DNA of 64,000 nt, from positions 62,001 through 126,000 of the forward strand of contig JAPWAE010000001.1 in the NCBI GenBank assembly GCA_041432705.1. Direction: 5' to 3'. A program made the translations under genes and the position numbers. Positions 9,232-17,968 of the stretch are shown here, piece after piece; position 1 is the stretch's first letter, and the number at the start of each line of letters is the position of its first letter. Below the pieces are notes generated by a model, which was not told where the DNA came from, made no database searches, and saw only the letters and a list, made by a program, of their open reading frames with translations. The stretch is from Pauljensenia sp018375675. GTDB taxonomy: Bacteria; Actinomycetota; Actinomycetes; Actinomycetales; Actinomycetaceae.

Positions 9232-9543
9232 GTGGCCATTCTTGGCTGGATCGGGTGGGGACTGAGCGTTCTCATCAACCTCTACATGATGGTGCTGTTC
9301 GCGCGCGTCATTCTGGACTGGGTTCCGATTTTCGTGCGCGGATGGCGCCCGCGTGGGATTCTGCTCGTCCTTGCGAATGTTCTCTACGCGCTGACTGATC
9401 CTCCGATCCGTTGGATTGGGCGCTTCGTTCCGCCCCTGCGCCTGGGTGGAGGCATGGCAATCGATGTTGGTTTCATGCTCTTATTCCTGGTGCTTATCGT
9501 TGGGCAGCGTTTCGCTACTTTCTTGTACTTTTTGAGCCTGTAG
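9232..9543 (+). CDS. YggT family membrane protein
   Basis: 103-residue integral membrane protein with two to three hydrophobic helices, between sepF and wag31 as in other actinobacteria. The family's exact role is unknown; it is linked to cell division and envelope functions by its location. The GTG at 9232 is preferred because it leaves about six bases to a weak CTGAGG site; a TTG at 9226 in the same frame is the alternative. The conserved DPPIRWIGRFVPPLRLGG loop is present. Confidence 0.85.
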   Translation: MAILGWIGWGLSVLINLYMMVLFARVILDWVPIFVRGWRPRGILLVLANVLYALTDPPIRWIGRFVPPLRLGGGMAIDVGFMLLFLVLIVGQRFATFLYFLSL

Positions 9544-9600
9544 AGTTCAAAAAGGGGGATGAGAGGTCCCACAAAAATGTCCCTCACCTCGTGATGGATG

Positions 9601-9628
9601 TTGCTAGTGTGACAATTTCAGTTATTAT
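9601..9628 (+). promoter_or_regulatory. Probable wag31 promoter
   Basis: TTGCTA at 9601-9606 and TATTAT at 9623-9628 with a 16-base spacer, in an AT-rich stretch between yggT and wag31. The predicted transcript starts near 9635 and would carry an 80-base leader with a 7-bp GC hairpin (CGTGCGG/CCGCACG, 9670-9686). This makes wag31 separately expressed from the division operon, as expected for an abundant polar-growth protein. Confidence 0.55.
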
Positions 9629-9715
9629 TTTTGTGACGTGATAGCGGGCGGCCTTCCCGGTCGTCCAGGCGTGCGGCTTCCGCACGTCCAATCGAAACGA
9701 CCGAGAGGCGAAGAA

Positions 9716-10297
9716 ATGGCCCTGCTCACCACCGAGGATGTCCTCAACAAGAAGTTCCAGTACGTCAAGTTCCGCGAGGGATACGACCAGGACGAGGTTG
9801 ACGAGTTCCTCGACGAGGTTGTCTCCACCATCTACTCCCTGCAGATGGAGAACCAGGATCTGAAGGAGAAGCTCGAGGCCGCTGAGCGCCGTATTGCCGA
9901 GCTGTCCAACTCCGACTACACGCCGGCCGAGACCCCCGCCCCCGTGGCAGCCCCGGTCGTCGAGACCCCGGCCCCCGCCGCCCCGGCCCTCACCGGCCCG
10001 CAGGATGCGGAGTCCGCCACCTCGATGCTGGCCCTCGCCCAGCGCGTCCACGACGAGTACGTGCGCGACGGCGAAGAGCAGTCCGCGAAGATCATCGCCG
10101 AGGCGAACGCCGAGCGCGACGCGATCATCGCCGACGCCCAGAAGCAGAAGGACTCGCTGCTCTCCCAGCTCGACCAGGAGCGCGAGCTGCTCGAGAACAA
10201 GATCAACGGTCTGCGTACCTTCGAGGCCGAGTACCGTTCGAACCTGCGCAACCACCTCGAGACCCTCCTCAAAGAGGTCGACAACGGCGAGAACTGA
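9716..10297 (+). CDS. wag31: Polar growth scaffold DivIVA/Wag31
   Basis: 193-residue coiled-coil scaffold that marks the poles and directs tip growth in actinobacteria. The N-terminal DivIVA lipid-binding domain starts LLTTEDVLNKKFQYVKFR, followed by DQDEVDEFLDEV and a first coiled coil to about residue 62. A Pro/Ala-rich linker (about 68-95, PAPAAPA type) precedes a second coiled coil (about 100-190). It is shorter than mycobacterial Wag31 (about 260 residues) because the linker is short. Start ATG 9716; the SD (AGAGGCGAAG) is weak. Confidence 0.95.
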   Translation: MALLTTEDVLNKKFQYVKFREGYDQDEVDEFLDEVVSTIYSLQMENQDLKEKLEAAERRIAELSNSDYTPAETPAPVAAPVVETPAPAAPALTGPQDAESATSMLALAQRVHDEYVRDGEEQSAKIIAEANAERDAIIADAQKQKDSLLSQLDQERELLENKINGLRTFEAEYRSNLRNHLETLLKEVDNGEN

Positions 10298-10353
10298 TCG
10301 CAATCGCTTTGATCGGCGGCGGTGCACTTCGTGGTGCGCCGCCGCCGCTCGTT

Positions 10354-10367
10354 TAAGATAGGGAACC
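10354..10367 (+). promoter_or_regulatory. -10 box of a (near-)leaderless lspA transcript
   Basis: TAAGAT at 10354-10359 ends eight bases before the lspA ATG at 10368, and no SD lies between. The mRNA would start at or within two bases of the start codon. The 70 bases after wag31 also hold a GC-rich hairpin (GGCGGCGGTGCAC...GTGCGCCGCCGCC, about 10313-10347) that may end the wag31 transcript. Confidence 0.5.
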
Positions 10368-10871
10368 ATGGCTGACTCCTCCCACCCGACCCACACCCGC
10401 GCGACGTGGATGTACGCGGGCCTCGTGTTCGTTGCCGCTATTGCCACCGATCAGGTGTCAAAGATGTGGGCGCGCACTGCCCTTGACGGCCAAGCGCCGC
10501 GCCCGCTCATCGGGCAGTGGCTGTCGCTGTCTCTCGTGCACAATTCGGGTGCCGCCTTCTCCTTCGGCGCTGGCAAGACATGGATTCTGACGATCTTCAC
10601 TGTCGTCATCATCGGTGTGCTGGTCGTGATGGCTCGTCGCGTGCACCGTGCTTCGACGCTGCTGGCGATCGCGCTGCTGGCGGGTGGGGCCGTCGGAAAC
10701 CTGATTGATCGACTGACTGCCGAGCCCGGATTCGGCATCGGCCACGTCACCGACTTCATTGCCTACGGCCACTGGTTCGTTGGCAATGTCGCAGACATTT
10801 GGATCGTCCTCGGGGCGCCTTTGCTGGCCCTTGCGCTGTCCCGTGAGCCCTCGAAGGAGGACGCCCAGTGA
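10368..10871 (+). CDS. lspA: Lipoprotein signal peptidase (signal peptidase II)
   Basis: Membrane aspartyl protease that removes the signal peptide of prolipoproteins after diacylglyceryl modification. It has 167 residues and four membrane helices. Conserved blocks are VHNSGAAFSFG (about 57-67), NLIDR with catalytic Asp114, and VGNVADIWI with catalytic Asp143. The gene ends in a GTGA overlap with the pseudouridine synthase; lspA-rluD pairs are widespread. The N-terminus begins MADSSHPTHTRATWM, cytoplasmic. Confidence 0.96.
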   Translation: MADSSHPTHTRATWMYAGLVFVAAIATDQVSKMWARTALDGQAPRPLIGQWLSLSLVHNSGAAFSFGAGKTWILTIFTVVIIGVLVVMARRVHRASTLLAIALLAGGAVGNLIDRLTAEPGFGIGHVTDFIAYGHWFVGNVADIWIVLGAPLLALALSREPSKEDAQ

Positions 10872-11785
10872 GCTCGCGTATGCTTCCCGTCCCCGACGCC
10901 CTTGTGGGTGAGAGGGTTGACGCCGCTCTGGCCCGCATGCTCGGCCTGTCGCGCTCGCGTTGCGCGGAGCTGGCGGGGGAGGGACACGTCCTCGTCAACG
11001 GGGTTGCGGTCGGCAAGTCCGATCGCCTCGGGGCCGTGGACATCATCGAGGTCACCATTCCGGAACCGGAGAGTAAGCCGACCCCGGTCACCGATATGGC
11101 GATCCTCTACGACGACGAGGACATTGTCGTCGTTGACAAGCCCGTCGGCGTCGCCGCCCATACCGGCCCCGGGTGGGAGGGCCCCACGGTCCTGGGCAAC
11201 CTGGAGGCGGCGGGATACCGCATCACCAGCTACGGCCCTCCCGAGCGCCAGGGAATCGTGCACCGCCTCGACGTGGGGACCTCGGGTGCGATGATGGTCG
11301 CCAAGTCTGAGCTCGCCTACACGGTCATGAAGCGTGCGTTCAAAGAACGCACAATCGAAAAGGTGTACCACGCCGTCGTGGCCGGGCATCTCGATCCAGC
11401 CTCGGGCACGATTGACGCTCCGATCGGTCGTCATCCCTCGCGCGAATGGCGCATGGCCGTCATCGATGGCGGCAAGCGCGCCGTCACCCACTACGACACG
11501 CTCGAGCTCATGGCGGGTGCCCAGCTCACCGAGGTGCACCTGGAGACGGGACGCACCCACCAGATCCGCGTGCACATGGCCGCCGTCGGGCACCCGTGCG
11601 TGGGGGACACGTTCTACGGCGCCGACCCGACCCAGGCGGAGCGCCTGGGGCTCACCCGCCAGTGGCTGCACGCCGTTCGCCTCGGATTCGCCCACCCCCG
11701 CACGGGCATGCCGATGAGCGTGTCCAGCCCCTATCCGGATGATCTCGCCGATGCCCTCGAGGAGCTGCGTCACCCGCGTAACTGA
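10868..11785 (+). CDS. RluD-family 23S rRNA pseudouridine synthase
   Basis: 305-residue RluA/RluD-type pseudouridine synthase. An N-terminal S4 RNA-binding domain (about 14-65, with RVDAALARMLGLSRSRC) is joined to the catalytic domain. The catalytic motif HRLDVGTSGAMMV carries Asp135, and the C-terminal block TGRTHQIRVHMA is typical. It probably modifies large-subunit rRNA in helix 69; the exact sites cannot be told from sequence. It starts at a GTG overlapping the lspA stop. Confidence 0.92.
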   Translation: MSSRMLPVPDALVGERVDAALARMLGLSRSRCAELAGEGHVLVNGVAVGKSDRLGAVDIIEVTIPEPESKPTPVTDMAILYDDEDIVVVDKPVGVAAHTGPGWEGPTVLGNLEAAGYRITSYGPPERQGIVHRLDVGTSGAMMVAKSELAYTVMKRAFKERTIEKVYHAVVAGHLDPASGTIDAPIGRHPSREWRMAVIDGGKRAVTHYDTLELMAGAQLTEVHLETGRTHQIRVHMAAVGHPCVGDTFYGADPTQAERLGLTRQWLHAVRLGFAHPRTGMPMSVSSPYPDDLADALEELRHPRN

Positions 11786-11902
11786 CCCCCGTTGGTGAGG
11801 TGTCCCCGTTTCCCAGCCCCGGCCTCGTCGCGGCCGTCACGCCGTGAGATGAACGACCGCTCCGCTCGGGGCGTTCACCGTGGGTGTGCGCGCCTCGGAC
11901 AG

Positions 11903-11914
11903 TAGAATCGACGC
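11903..11914 (+). promoter_or_regulatory. -10 box placing dnaE on a leaderless transcript
   Basis: TAGAAT at 11903-11908 is followed by exactly six bases and then the dnaE ATG at 11915. No SD is present. The spacing puts the transcription start at or next to the A of the ATG. Confidence 0.55.
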
Positions 11915-14900
11915 ATGGCTGATTCCTTCGTGCACCTTCACAACCACTCCGAGTATTCGATGCTCGACGGAGCGGCGAAGACGAAAGCAATGGCGGAGGA
12001 GGCCGCCCGTCTCGGGCAGCCCGCGATCGGCCTGACGGATCACGGTTATCTTTTCGGCGCCTTCGATTTCTACACGAACTGTAAGAACGCGGGAGTTAAG
12101 CCGATCATCGGCCTGGAGGCGTACGTGACGCCGGGGACCTCACGCTTCGATCGCCAGAAGGTCCTGTGGGGCGAGCCGTGGCAGCGCGCCGACGACGTGA
12201 GCGCCGGCGGCTCCTACAACCACCTGACCCTGGTCGCCTACAACACGACGGGCATGCACAACCTCTTCCGTCTGGGGTCCTACGCCTCGACGGACGGCCA
12301 GTTCGGCAAGTGGCCCCGTGCCGACAAGGAGCTGCTCAGCCAGTTCCACGAGGGCCTCATCGTGTTCACGGGCTGTCCCTCCGGCGCCGTGCAGACGCGC
12401 CTGCGCCTGGGGCAGTGGGACGAGGCCGTGGCTGAGGCCGCGGAGCTGCGCGACATTTTTGGTGCGGAGAACTTTTACGTCGAGGTCATGGACCACGGCA
12501 TCGACATCGAGCGGCGTACCCACCAGCAGGTCCTCGAGATCGCAAAGCTCATGAACGCGCCCCTCGTAGCCACCAACGACGCGCACTATGTCAAGCGCGA
12601 CGACCGCAAGATCCAGGACGCGCTCCTGTGCATCAACTCGGGCTCGCGCATCAATGACCCCGACCGATTCAAGTTTGACGGCGACGGCTACTACATTCGC
12701 TCCTCGGATGAAATGCGCTCCCTGTGGAGCGAGCTGCCCAGCGCCTGCGACTCGACCCTCGAGATCGCCGAGCGCTGCGACGTGCACTTCACGACCACGA
12801 AGGAGGGCGCCAACTACATGCCCGACTTCCCGGTGCCCGAGGGTGAAGACAAGACCTCGTGGTTCATCAAGGAAGTTGAGCGAGGCCTGCGCGACCGCTT
12901 CCCGAATGGCATCCCGGACGACGTGCGCAAGCAGGCCCAGTACGAGGAAGACGTCATCATCAAGATGGGTTTCCCCGGCTACTTCCTCACCGTCGCCGAC
13001 TACATCAACTGGGCGAAGTCCCAGGGCATCCGCGTGGGACCGGGCCGTGGCTCGGGCGCGGGCTCGATGGTGGCCTACGCCCTGAAGATCACCGAGCTCA
13101 ACCCCCTCGAGCACGGCCTGATTTTCGAGCGATTCCTCAACCCCGAACGAATCTCGATGCCCGACTTCGACGTCGACTTCGACGAACGCAGGCGCGACGA
13201 GGTCATCGCCTACGTCAAGCGCAAGTACGGCGAGGACCGCATCAGCCAGGTCGTCACCTACGGCACGATTAAGACCAAGCAGGCCCTGAAGGACTCCGCG
13301 CGCATCCTCGGCAAGGACTTCAAGGTCGGCGAGCAGCTCACCAAGGCGCTGCCCCCGGCGATCATGGGCAAGGACATCACGGTCCACGGCATCTTCGACG
13401 AGAAGGACAAGCGCTACGCCGAGGCCTCGGAGTTCCGTAAGTTCTACGAGGAGAACCCGGACACGCACGAGGTCGTCCAGTACGCGCTCGGCCTGGAAGG
13501 CCTGACGCGCCAGTGGGGCGTGCACGCGTGTGCGGTCATCATGAGCTCCCACACGCTCACCGACATCATCCCGGTCATGAAGCGCCCGCAGGACGGCGCG
13601 ATCATCACGCAGTTCGACTACCCGACGTGCGAGACGCTGGGCCTGCTCAAGATGGACTTCCTGGGCCTGCGTAACCTCACCGTCGTGTCCGACGCCCTTG
13701 CGAACATCGCGCTCAACGGCAAGCCGGACCCGGACCTCGACCACCTGACCTTCGACGACAAGAAGACCTACGAGCTGCTGGGACGAGGCGAGACCCTCGG
13801 TGTCTTCCAGCTGGATGGTGGCGGCATGCGCGACCTCCTCAAGCTCATGAAGCCCGACAACTTCGAAGACATCTCCGCAGTCGGCGCCCTGTACCGCCCC
13901 GGCCCGATGGGCGCGAACTCGCACACGAACTACGCGCTGCGTAAGAACGGGCGTCAGGAGATCACGCCCATCCACCCGGAGCTGGCGGAGCCGCTCGAGG
14001 ACATCCTGGGAACGACCTTCGGTCTGATCGTGTACCAGGAGCAGGTCATGCAGATCGCCCAGAAGCTGGCGGGCTACTCGCTGGGCCAGGCAGACATCCT
14101 GCGTAAGGCCATGGGTAAGAAGAAGAAGGAGGTCCTGGACCAGCAGTTCAAGGGCTTCCGCCAGGGCATGGTCGATAACGGCTACTCCGAGGAGTCGATC
14201 AAGGCCCTGTGGGACGTCGTCGTTCCCTTCTCCGCCTACGCGTTCAACAAGGCCCACTCGGCCGCATATGGCCTCGTCTCCTACTGGACGGCCTTCCTCA
14301 AGGCGAACTTCCCGACGGAGTACATGGCAGCCCTGCTGACCTCGACGAAGGACAACAAGGATCGTCGAGCCCTGTACCTGGCGGAGTGCCGTCACATGGA
14401 CATCACGGTCCTGCCCCCGGACGTGAACGCGTCGATGGGTAACTTTGCGCCTGATGGCGAGGCGATCCGCTTCGGCTTGAACGCCATCCAGAACGTGGGC
14501 GGCCCGGTCGTCGACGCGATTGTGGAAACCCGCGCCGAGAAGGGGCGTTTCGCCTCGTTCCAGGACTTCCTGGACAAGGTGCCTCAGGTGGTGTGCAACA
14601 AGCGCACGATCCAGTCCCTCATCCGTGCCGGCGCTTTCGACTCGATGGGTCACACGCGTCGCGCCCTCCTCGCGCGCTGCGACGAGGCCGTGGATGCGAT
14701 CATCGACGTCAAGCGCAACGAGGCGATCGGACAGTTCGACCTGTTCGGCGCTCTGGGGGAGGACGAGGATACGGGCTCTGGCCTGACGATCGACATCCCG
14801 GACCTGCCCGAGTTCGACCGCAAGACGAAGCTGGCGGCCGAGCGTGAGATGCTGGGCCTGTACGTCTCCGACCACCCGCTGCGCGGCGTGGAGGCGGCGC

Positions 14901-15457
14901 TGGCTCGCCACCAGGACTACGAGATCGCGCAGGTCGTCGGCTCGGACGGCGCGATGGCGGACCGTATCGTGAAGATCGCGGGCCTCATTTCGGGCGTCAC
15001 GACGAAGGTGACGAAGCAGGGCAACGCGTGGGCGATCGCGACAATCGAGGACCTGTCGGGTTCGGTGGATGTGCTCTTCTTCCCGCGCTCCTACGAGTCG
15101 ATTCAGACCTACCTCGCGCAGGACATCATCGTCCAGATCGAGGGCAAGGTGAACGTGCGTGAGGAGGGCATGACCATCTACGGCCAGTCGATGACCCTCC
15201 TGGATCTGTCGGGCGGGGCGGACCTGCCTCTCGACCTGCGCCTGCCGGCCGCGCGTTGCACGCCCGAGCTGCTCACCGACCTGCGCGGCGTCCTCGAGTC
15301 TTACCCCGGCGGCTCCCCGGTGCGCCTGCACCTGACGGAGCCGGGACGCACGACGGTCGTCGAGCTGGATCCGAAGCTGCGCGTTGAGCAGACGAGCGCC
15401 TTCTTCAGTCATATCAAGGCAGTCGTCGGTGCGGGCGGTGTCGTCACCTCGTCCTAA
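11915..15457 (+). CDS. dnaE: DNA polymerase III alpha subunit
   Basis: Replicative C-family DNA polymerase, 1180 residues, usual length for actinobacterial DnaE1. An N-terminal PHP domain starts FVHLHNHSEYSMLDG. The palm holds PDFDVDFDE with the metal-binding aspartates near 417-421, and GPGRGSGAGS lies just before it. Thumb/fingers, tandem HhH, an OB fold (about 1010-1090, IAGLISGVTTKVTK) and a C-terminal tau-binding region follow. It is predicted to be leaderless. Confidence 0.98.
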   Translation: MADSFVHLHNHSEYSMLDGAAKTKAMAEEAARLGQPAIGLTDHGYLFGAFDFYTNCKNAGVKPIIGLEAYVTPGTSRFDRQKVLWGEPWQRADDVSAGGSYNHLTLVAYNTTGMHNLFRLGSYASTDGQFGKWPRADKELLSQFHEGLIVFTGCPSGAVQTRLRLGQWDEAVAEAAELRDIFGAENFYVEVMDHGIDIERRTHQQVLEIAKLMNAPLVATNDAHYVKRDDRKIQDALLCINSGSRINDPDRFKFDGDGYYIRSSDEMRSLWSELPSACDSTLEIAERCDVHFTTTKEGANYMPDFPVPEGEDKTSWFIKEVERGLRDRFPNGIPDDVRKQAQYEEDVIIKMGFPGYFLTVADYINWAKSQGIRVGPGRGSGAGSMVAYALKITELNPLEHGLIFERFLNPERISMPDFDVDFDERRRDEVIAYVKRKYGEDRISQVVTYGTIKTKQALKDSARILGKDFKVGEQLTKALPPAIMGKDITVHGIFDEKDKRYAEASEFRKFYEENPDTHEVVQYALGLEGLTRQWGVHACAVIMSSHTLTDIIPVMKRPQDGAIITQFDYPTCETLGLLKMDFLGLRNLTVVSDALANIALNGKPDPDLDHLTFDDKKTYELLGRGETLGVFQLDGGGMRDLLKLMKPDNFEDISAVGALYRPGPMGANSHTNYALRKNGRQEITPIHPELAEPLEDILGTTFGLIVYQEQVMQIAQKLAGYSLGQADILRKAMGKKKKEVLDQQFKGFRQGMVDNGYSEESIKALWDVVVPFSAYAFNKAHSAAYGLVSYWTAFLKANFPTEYMAALLTSTKDNKDRRALYLAECRHMDITVLPPDVNASMGNFAPDGEAIRFGLNAIQNVGGPVVDAIVETRAEKGRFASFQDFLDKVPQVVCNKRTIQSLIRAGAFDSMGHTRRALLARCDEAVDAIIDVKRNEAIGQFDLFGALGEDEDTGSGLTIDIPDLPEFDRKTKLAAEREMLGLYVSDHPLRGVEAALARHQDYEIAQVVGSDGAMADRIVKIAGLISGVTTKVTKQGNAWAIATIEDLSGSVDVLFFPRSYESIQTYLAQDIIVQIEGKVNVREEGMTIYGQSMTLLDLSGGADLPLDLRLPAARCTPELLTDLRGVLESYPGGSPVRLHLTEPGRTTVVELDPKLRVEQTSAFFSHIKAVVGAGGVVTSS

Positions 15458-15460
15458 TAT

Positions 15461-15497
15461 GATGCGAGCCGGGCCCCGGTGGGACTCGGCTCGCGTC
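15461..15497. terminator. Hairpin between convergent dnaE and the S4 gene
   Basis: GATGCGAGCCG (15461-15471) pairs with CGGCTCGCGTC (15487-15497) with one G-T pair: an 11-bp GC-rich stem, without a U-run on either side. It begins three bases after the dnaE stop and can serve both convergent genes. Confidence 0.5.
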
Positions 15498-15511
15498 GTC
15501 GACGGGCGTGC

Positions 15512-15742
15512 TTAGGAGGCGGATCCGACGATCGCGGAGGCCCTGCCCCAGGGGGCGTCGACCTCGACGAGGTCGCCGGCGCTCAGGTGATGGCCGCGGC
15601 GCGTCTCCACCTCGCCGTTGACGGTCACGTCGCCGGCCTGGATGAGTTCGCGGGCCTGTGCGCCGTCTTCCGCGAGGGAGGCGAGCTTAACGAATTGGCC
15701 GAGCTTGATCTCCCCGCGCACGGGGATCGTCGGTGTGCTCAT
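15512..15742 (-). CDS. Small S4-domain RNA-binding protein (YbcJ/YaaA-like)
   Basis: 76-residue protein made of little more than an S4 RNA-binding fold: IKLGQFVKLASLAEDGAQARELIQAGDVTVNGEVETRRG, with the QAG-V-VNG core of the family, then a short C-terminal beta extension. Likely binds structured RNA such as rRNA or tRNA; no catalytic domain. The start ATG (MSTPTIPVRG) was chosen because it follows a purine-rich AAAGGA site on the minus strand, while the longer reading has no family support. It is transcribed divergently from the next gene. Confidence 0.83.
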   Translation of the reverse strand: MSTPTIPVRGEIKLGQFVKLASLAEDGAQARELIQAGDVTVNGEVETRRGHHLSAGDLVEVDAPWGRASAIVGSAS

Positions 15743-15834
15743 GGTGATTCCTTTCGCTGGTGGAGAGCGCATCACGCGCGAGGGCGTGGATGAACAGTAT
15801 CCTTGGGTAGAGACACACAGTATAAGGAGGAGCG
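15743..15834. promoter_or_regulatory. Divergent promoter region between the S4 gene and the 15.8-kb gene
   Basis: A 92-base gap that must hold promoters for both strands. On the plus strand TAGAGA and TATAAG hexamers lie close to the gene, and an AAGGAGGA ribosome binding site directly precedes the GTG at 15835. No clear -35 hexamers could be assigned. Confidence 0.35.
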
Positions 15835-16482
15835 GTGAGCGCTCACAACGACGATATCGACGCGGAGTTCCAGTCGCTGGTTGCATCGCTGGGATCGACG
15901 CCCGCCGCGGGCGATTCTCTGCCGTCCCTCGATCCGGACGACACTCCCGTTGACGAGTCCCTGCACCTGGAGGGCGGTCGCCTGTCGGTTGCCCTCGTGC
16001 TCGCCCCGATTTCCTACCCGGAGGCGCTGCATTCGCTGCTCGCGTTGACGGGTGTGCGCGAGTCGATCGTGCGTCTCAAGCCGTGGACCGCCGTGTGGCT
16101 GCGTGTCGAGACGACGCCGACCGATGAGGAGGAACTCGACGCTCTGCTGACCGGCCAGCGTCCGATGCCCGACGCGGTGGATCGCGTGGCCCGGGCCGTC
16201 TCGAACCTGTCGAAGTACGGGGCGGTTGCCCTCATGAGCTGGCTCGTCGAGGGGGACGGCGTGGAGCCGGGCGTCTCGGGTCGTATCTCCGCCCAGCGCT
16301 ACGTGAGCGGTGAGCCCGAGGAGACGATTCCCGCGGGACTGCTGCTGGGGGCGATGCCCGCGGCGACGGAGGACCTCCTGCTGGGTCGTACGACGCCCGC
16401 CGACTACAAGGATTCCGTGGCTGCTGACGGCAGCTGCCAGGGCGGCGGCCCCTTTGGGTGGCTGCGACGCAAGCAATCATGA
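15835..16482 (+). CDS. Conserved hypothetical protein, cytoplasmic
   Basis: 215 residues from a GTG preceded by AAGGAGGA. I do not recognise the family. It is acidic, has no signal peptide or membrane segment, and ends in a basic WLRRKQS tail. The N-terminal 40 residues are disordered (EFQSLVASLGSTPAAGD...). The rest looks like a mixed alpha/beta fold (RLSVALVLAPISYPEALHSLLALTG). Its stop overlaps the priA start (ATGA), so it is co-translated with priA; that is the only functional hint. Confidence 0.75.
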   Translation: MSAHNDDIDAEFQSLVASLGSTPAAGDSLPSLDPDDTPVDESLHLEGGRLSVALVLAPISYPEALHSLLALTGVRESIVRLKPWTAVWLRVETTPTDEEELDALLTGQRPMPDAVDRVARAVSNLSKYGAVALMSWLVEGDGVEPGVSGRISAQRYVSGEPEETIPAGLLLGAMPAATEDLLLGRTTPADYKDSVAADGSCQGGGPFGWLRRKQS

Positions 16483-17204
16483 CAATCCTCGAACTGCTGC
16501 CCGCGATCGACGTAACGGGCGGGCAGGCCGTGCGCCTGTCCTCCGGATCGATCGACGAGGGCTCCTGGGGGAGCCCGATTGATGTCGCCCGTTCGTTTGA
16601 CGAGGCCGGGGCCCGCTGGGTGCACCTCGTGGACCTGGACCTGGCGTTTGGTCGCGGCGAAAACTCTGAGCTGCTCGCCCGGGTGATCCGTGAGGTTCCC
16701 GTACGCGTCGAGCTGTCGGGAGGCATCACGAGCCGAGCGGCCATCGAGGCCGGGCTGGCGATGGGCCCCGAGCGCGTCAACATTGCGACGCAGGCTCTGG
16801 GTGACATCGACGCTGTGTGCGAGGCCGTCGACGCTTTCGGTGAGCGTGTCGCCGTGTGCTTGGACGTGCGCGGTGATCGCCTGGCCGCGCGTGGCGGGAG
16901 TGGCGAGGGCGGCAACGTCTGGGAAGCCCTGCACGTCCTGAACGAGGCGGGAGTGGCCCGCTTGGTCGTCACCGACGTGACTCGTGACGGTCAGATGAAC
17001 GGTTCCAATCGAGACCTGCTGGCCCGCGTCGCAGACCAGACCCCCGCTCGGATCATTGCCTCGGGTGGGATCAACTCCCTGGCCGACATTGAAGCCCTGC
17101 GCGCCCTCGGCATCGAGGGTGCGATCGTCGGAAAGGCCCTGTACCAGGGCGCATTCACTCTGGCCGATGCGCTGGATGTTGCCGGATACGAGGAACTCTC
17201 ATGA
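16479..17204 (+). CDS. priA: PriA/HisA-type phosphoribosyl isomerase
   Basis: 241-residue (beta/alpha)8 isomerase. In actinobacteria PriA does both the HisA (ProFAR) and TrpF (PRA) Amadori reactions. Catalytic Asp11 (LLPAIDV) and Asp166 (VVTDVTRDG) are present, as are both phosphate loops (LSGGI, ASGGINSL). The loop-5 segment reads RLAARGGSGEGG where M. tuberculosis PriA has an Arg-Gly-Trp, so the Arg is kept and the Trp is Gly. No other his or trp gene is in the window. Activity could therefore be narrowed to one substrate. ATG 16479 overlaps the upstream stop. Confidence 0.9.
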   Translation: MTILELLPAIDVTGGQAVRLSSGSIDEGSWGSPIDVARSFDEAGARWVHLVDLDLAFGRGENSELLARVIREVPVRVELSGGITSRAAIEAGLAMGPERVNIATQALGDIDAVCEAVDAFGERVAVCLDVRGDRLAARGGSGEGGNVWEALHVLNEAGVARLVVTDVTRDGQMNGSNRDLLARVADQTPARIIASGGINSLADIEALRALGIEGAIVGKALYQGAFTLADALDVAGYEELS

Positions 17205-17968
17205 CTCCCACGCCCCCTTCTCTCACCGAGGAACAGAAGAATCGACTGGCGCAGCGCCTGTCGATGATGAGCCATGACCGTGCAGATGTCGGCCAGGGGC
17301 TTCCCCGGACAGCCCGGGCGCTCGCGCTGGGGCAGGGCAGTGACGCGGGGGCGGCCAGGCTTGAGGCGCTCGTCGATGCTCTCGTCTTTGAACGTGTGAT
17401 CGTTCCCATTGACGTCGAGCCGGACCCGCGCGTGACGGGCGTTCACGCCGGAGAAAACGGACACAACCCGATCGATTTCGTGCGCGCGCAGACCCCCGCG
17501 GGGGAGGCGCTCGCCATCTATTCGTCGGCGCAGGCGCTGACCGCACACCGCCCCGGTGACCGTCCGATGGCGCTGGACTTTCGCACGATCGGTCTGACCG
17601 CCCTCGTGGAGACGGGCGGGCGCATCGTCGTTAACCCGGGTACCGATGCGGTGCTGCTGCCGCGCCCCGCCGTGGCCGCGCTCTCGCAGGGGGATGAGTG
17701 GCTGCCCGCCTGGCGCGACGAAGCTCTGCGTGAGCTCCTACTCGCCGAGGCCTCCGCGGCGTGCGCGGCCATCGTCGACGTTGAGATTGCCTACGCGGGC
17801 GACGGCCTCACGCGCGTGCTCGTGTCTGTGGACCGCGCGTCTTTCGCTCAGGGGGCAGATGCCTCGGCGATGAAAGAGACGCTGTCGGCCGCACTGAACG
17901 CCCTGGGGTCGAACCCCCGCCTCATCGCTGCGGCCGACCGGGTCGAGATCGCGCCCGTGCTGCGCTGA
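17201..17968 (+). CDS. SseB-family N-terminal domain protein
   Basis: 255-residue cytoplasmic protein of the SseB-like family, which in actinobacteria often lies between priA/hisA and infC. An SseB N-terminal domain covers roughly 50-165 (ARLEALVDALVFERVIVPIDVE, DRPMALDFRTIGLTALVETGGRIVVNPGTDAVLLPRPAV). A second alpha/beta region follows. The function is unknown; the family name comes from an enterobacterial gene and should not be read as virulence. The ATG overlaps the priA stop. Confidence 0.8.
   Translation: MTPTPPSLTEEQKNRLAQRLSMMSHDRADVGQGLPRTARALALGQGSDAGAARLEALVDALVFERVIVPIDVEPDPRVTGVHAGENGHNPIDFVRAQTPAGEALAIYSSAQALTAHRPGDRPMALDFRTIGLTALVETGGRIVVNPGTDAVLLPRPAVAALSQGDEWLPAWRDEALRELLLAEASAACAAIVDVEIAYAGDGLTRVLVSVDRASFAQGADASAMKETLSAALNALGSNPRLIAAADRVEIAPVLR

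Noticed and set aside
12140..15412. 1090-codon open frame antisense to dnaE
   Set aside because: Shadow of a strongly coding GC-rich gene; its translation is low-complexity Arg/Val/Leu/Asp with no family, and dnaE is beyond doubt.
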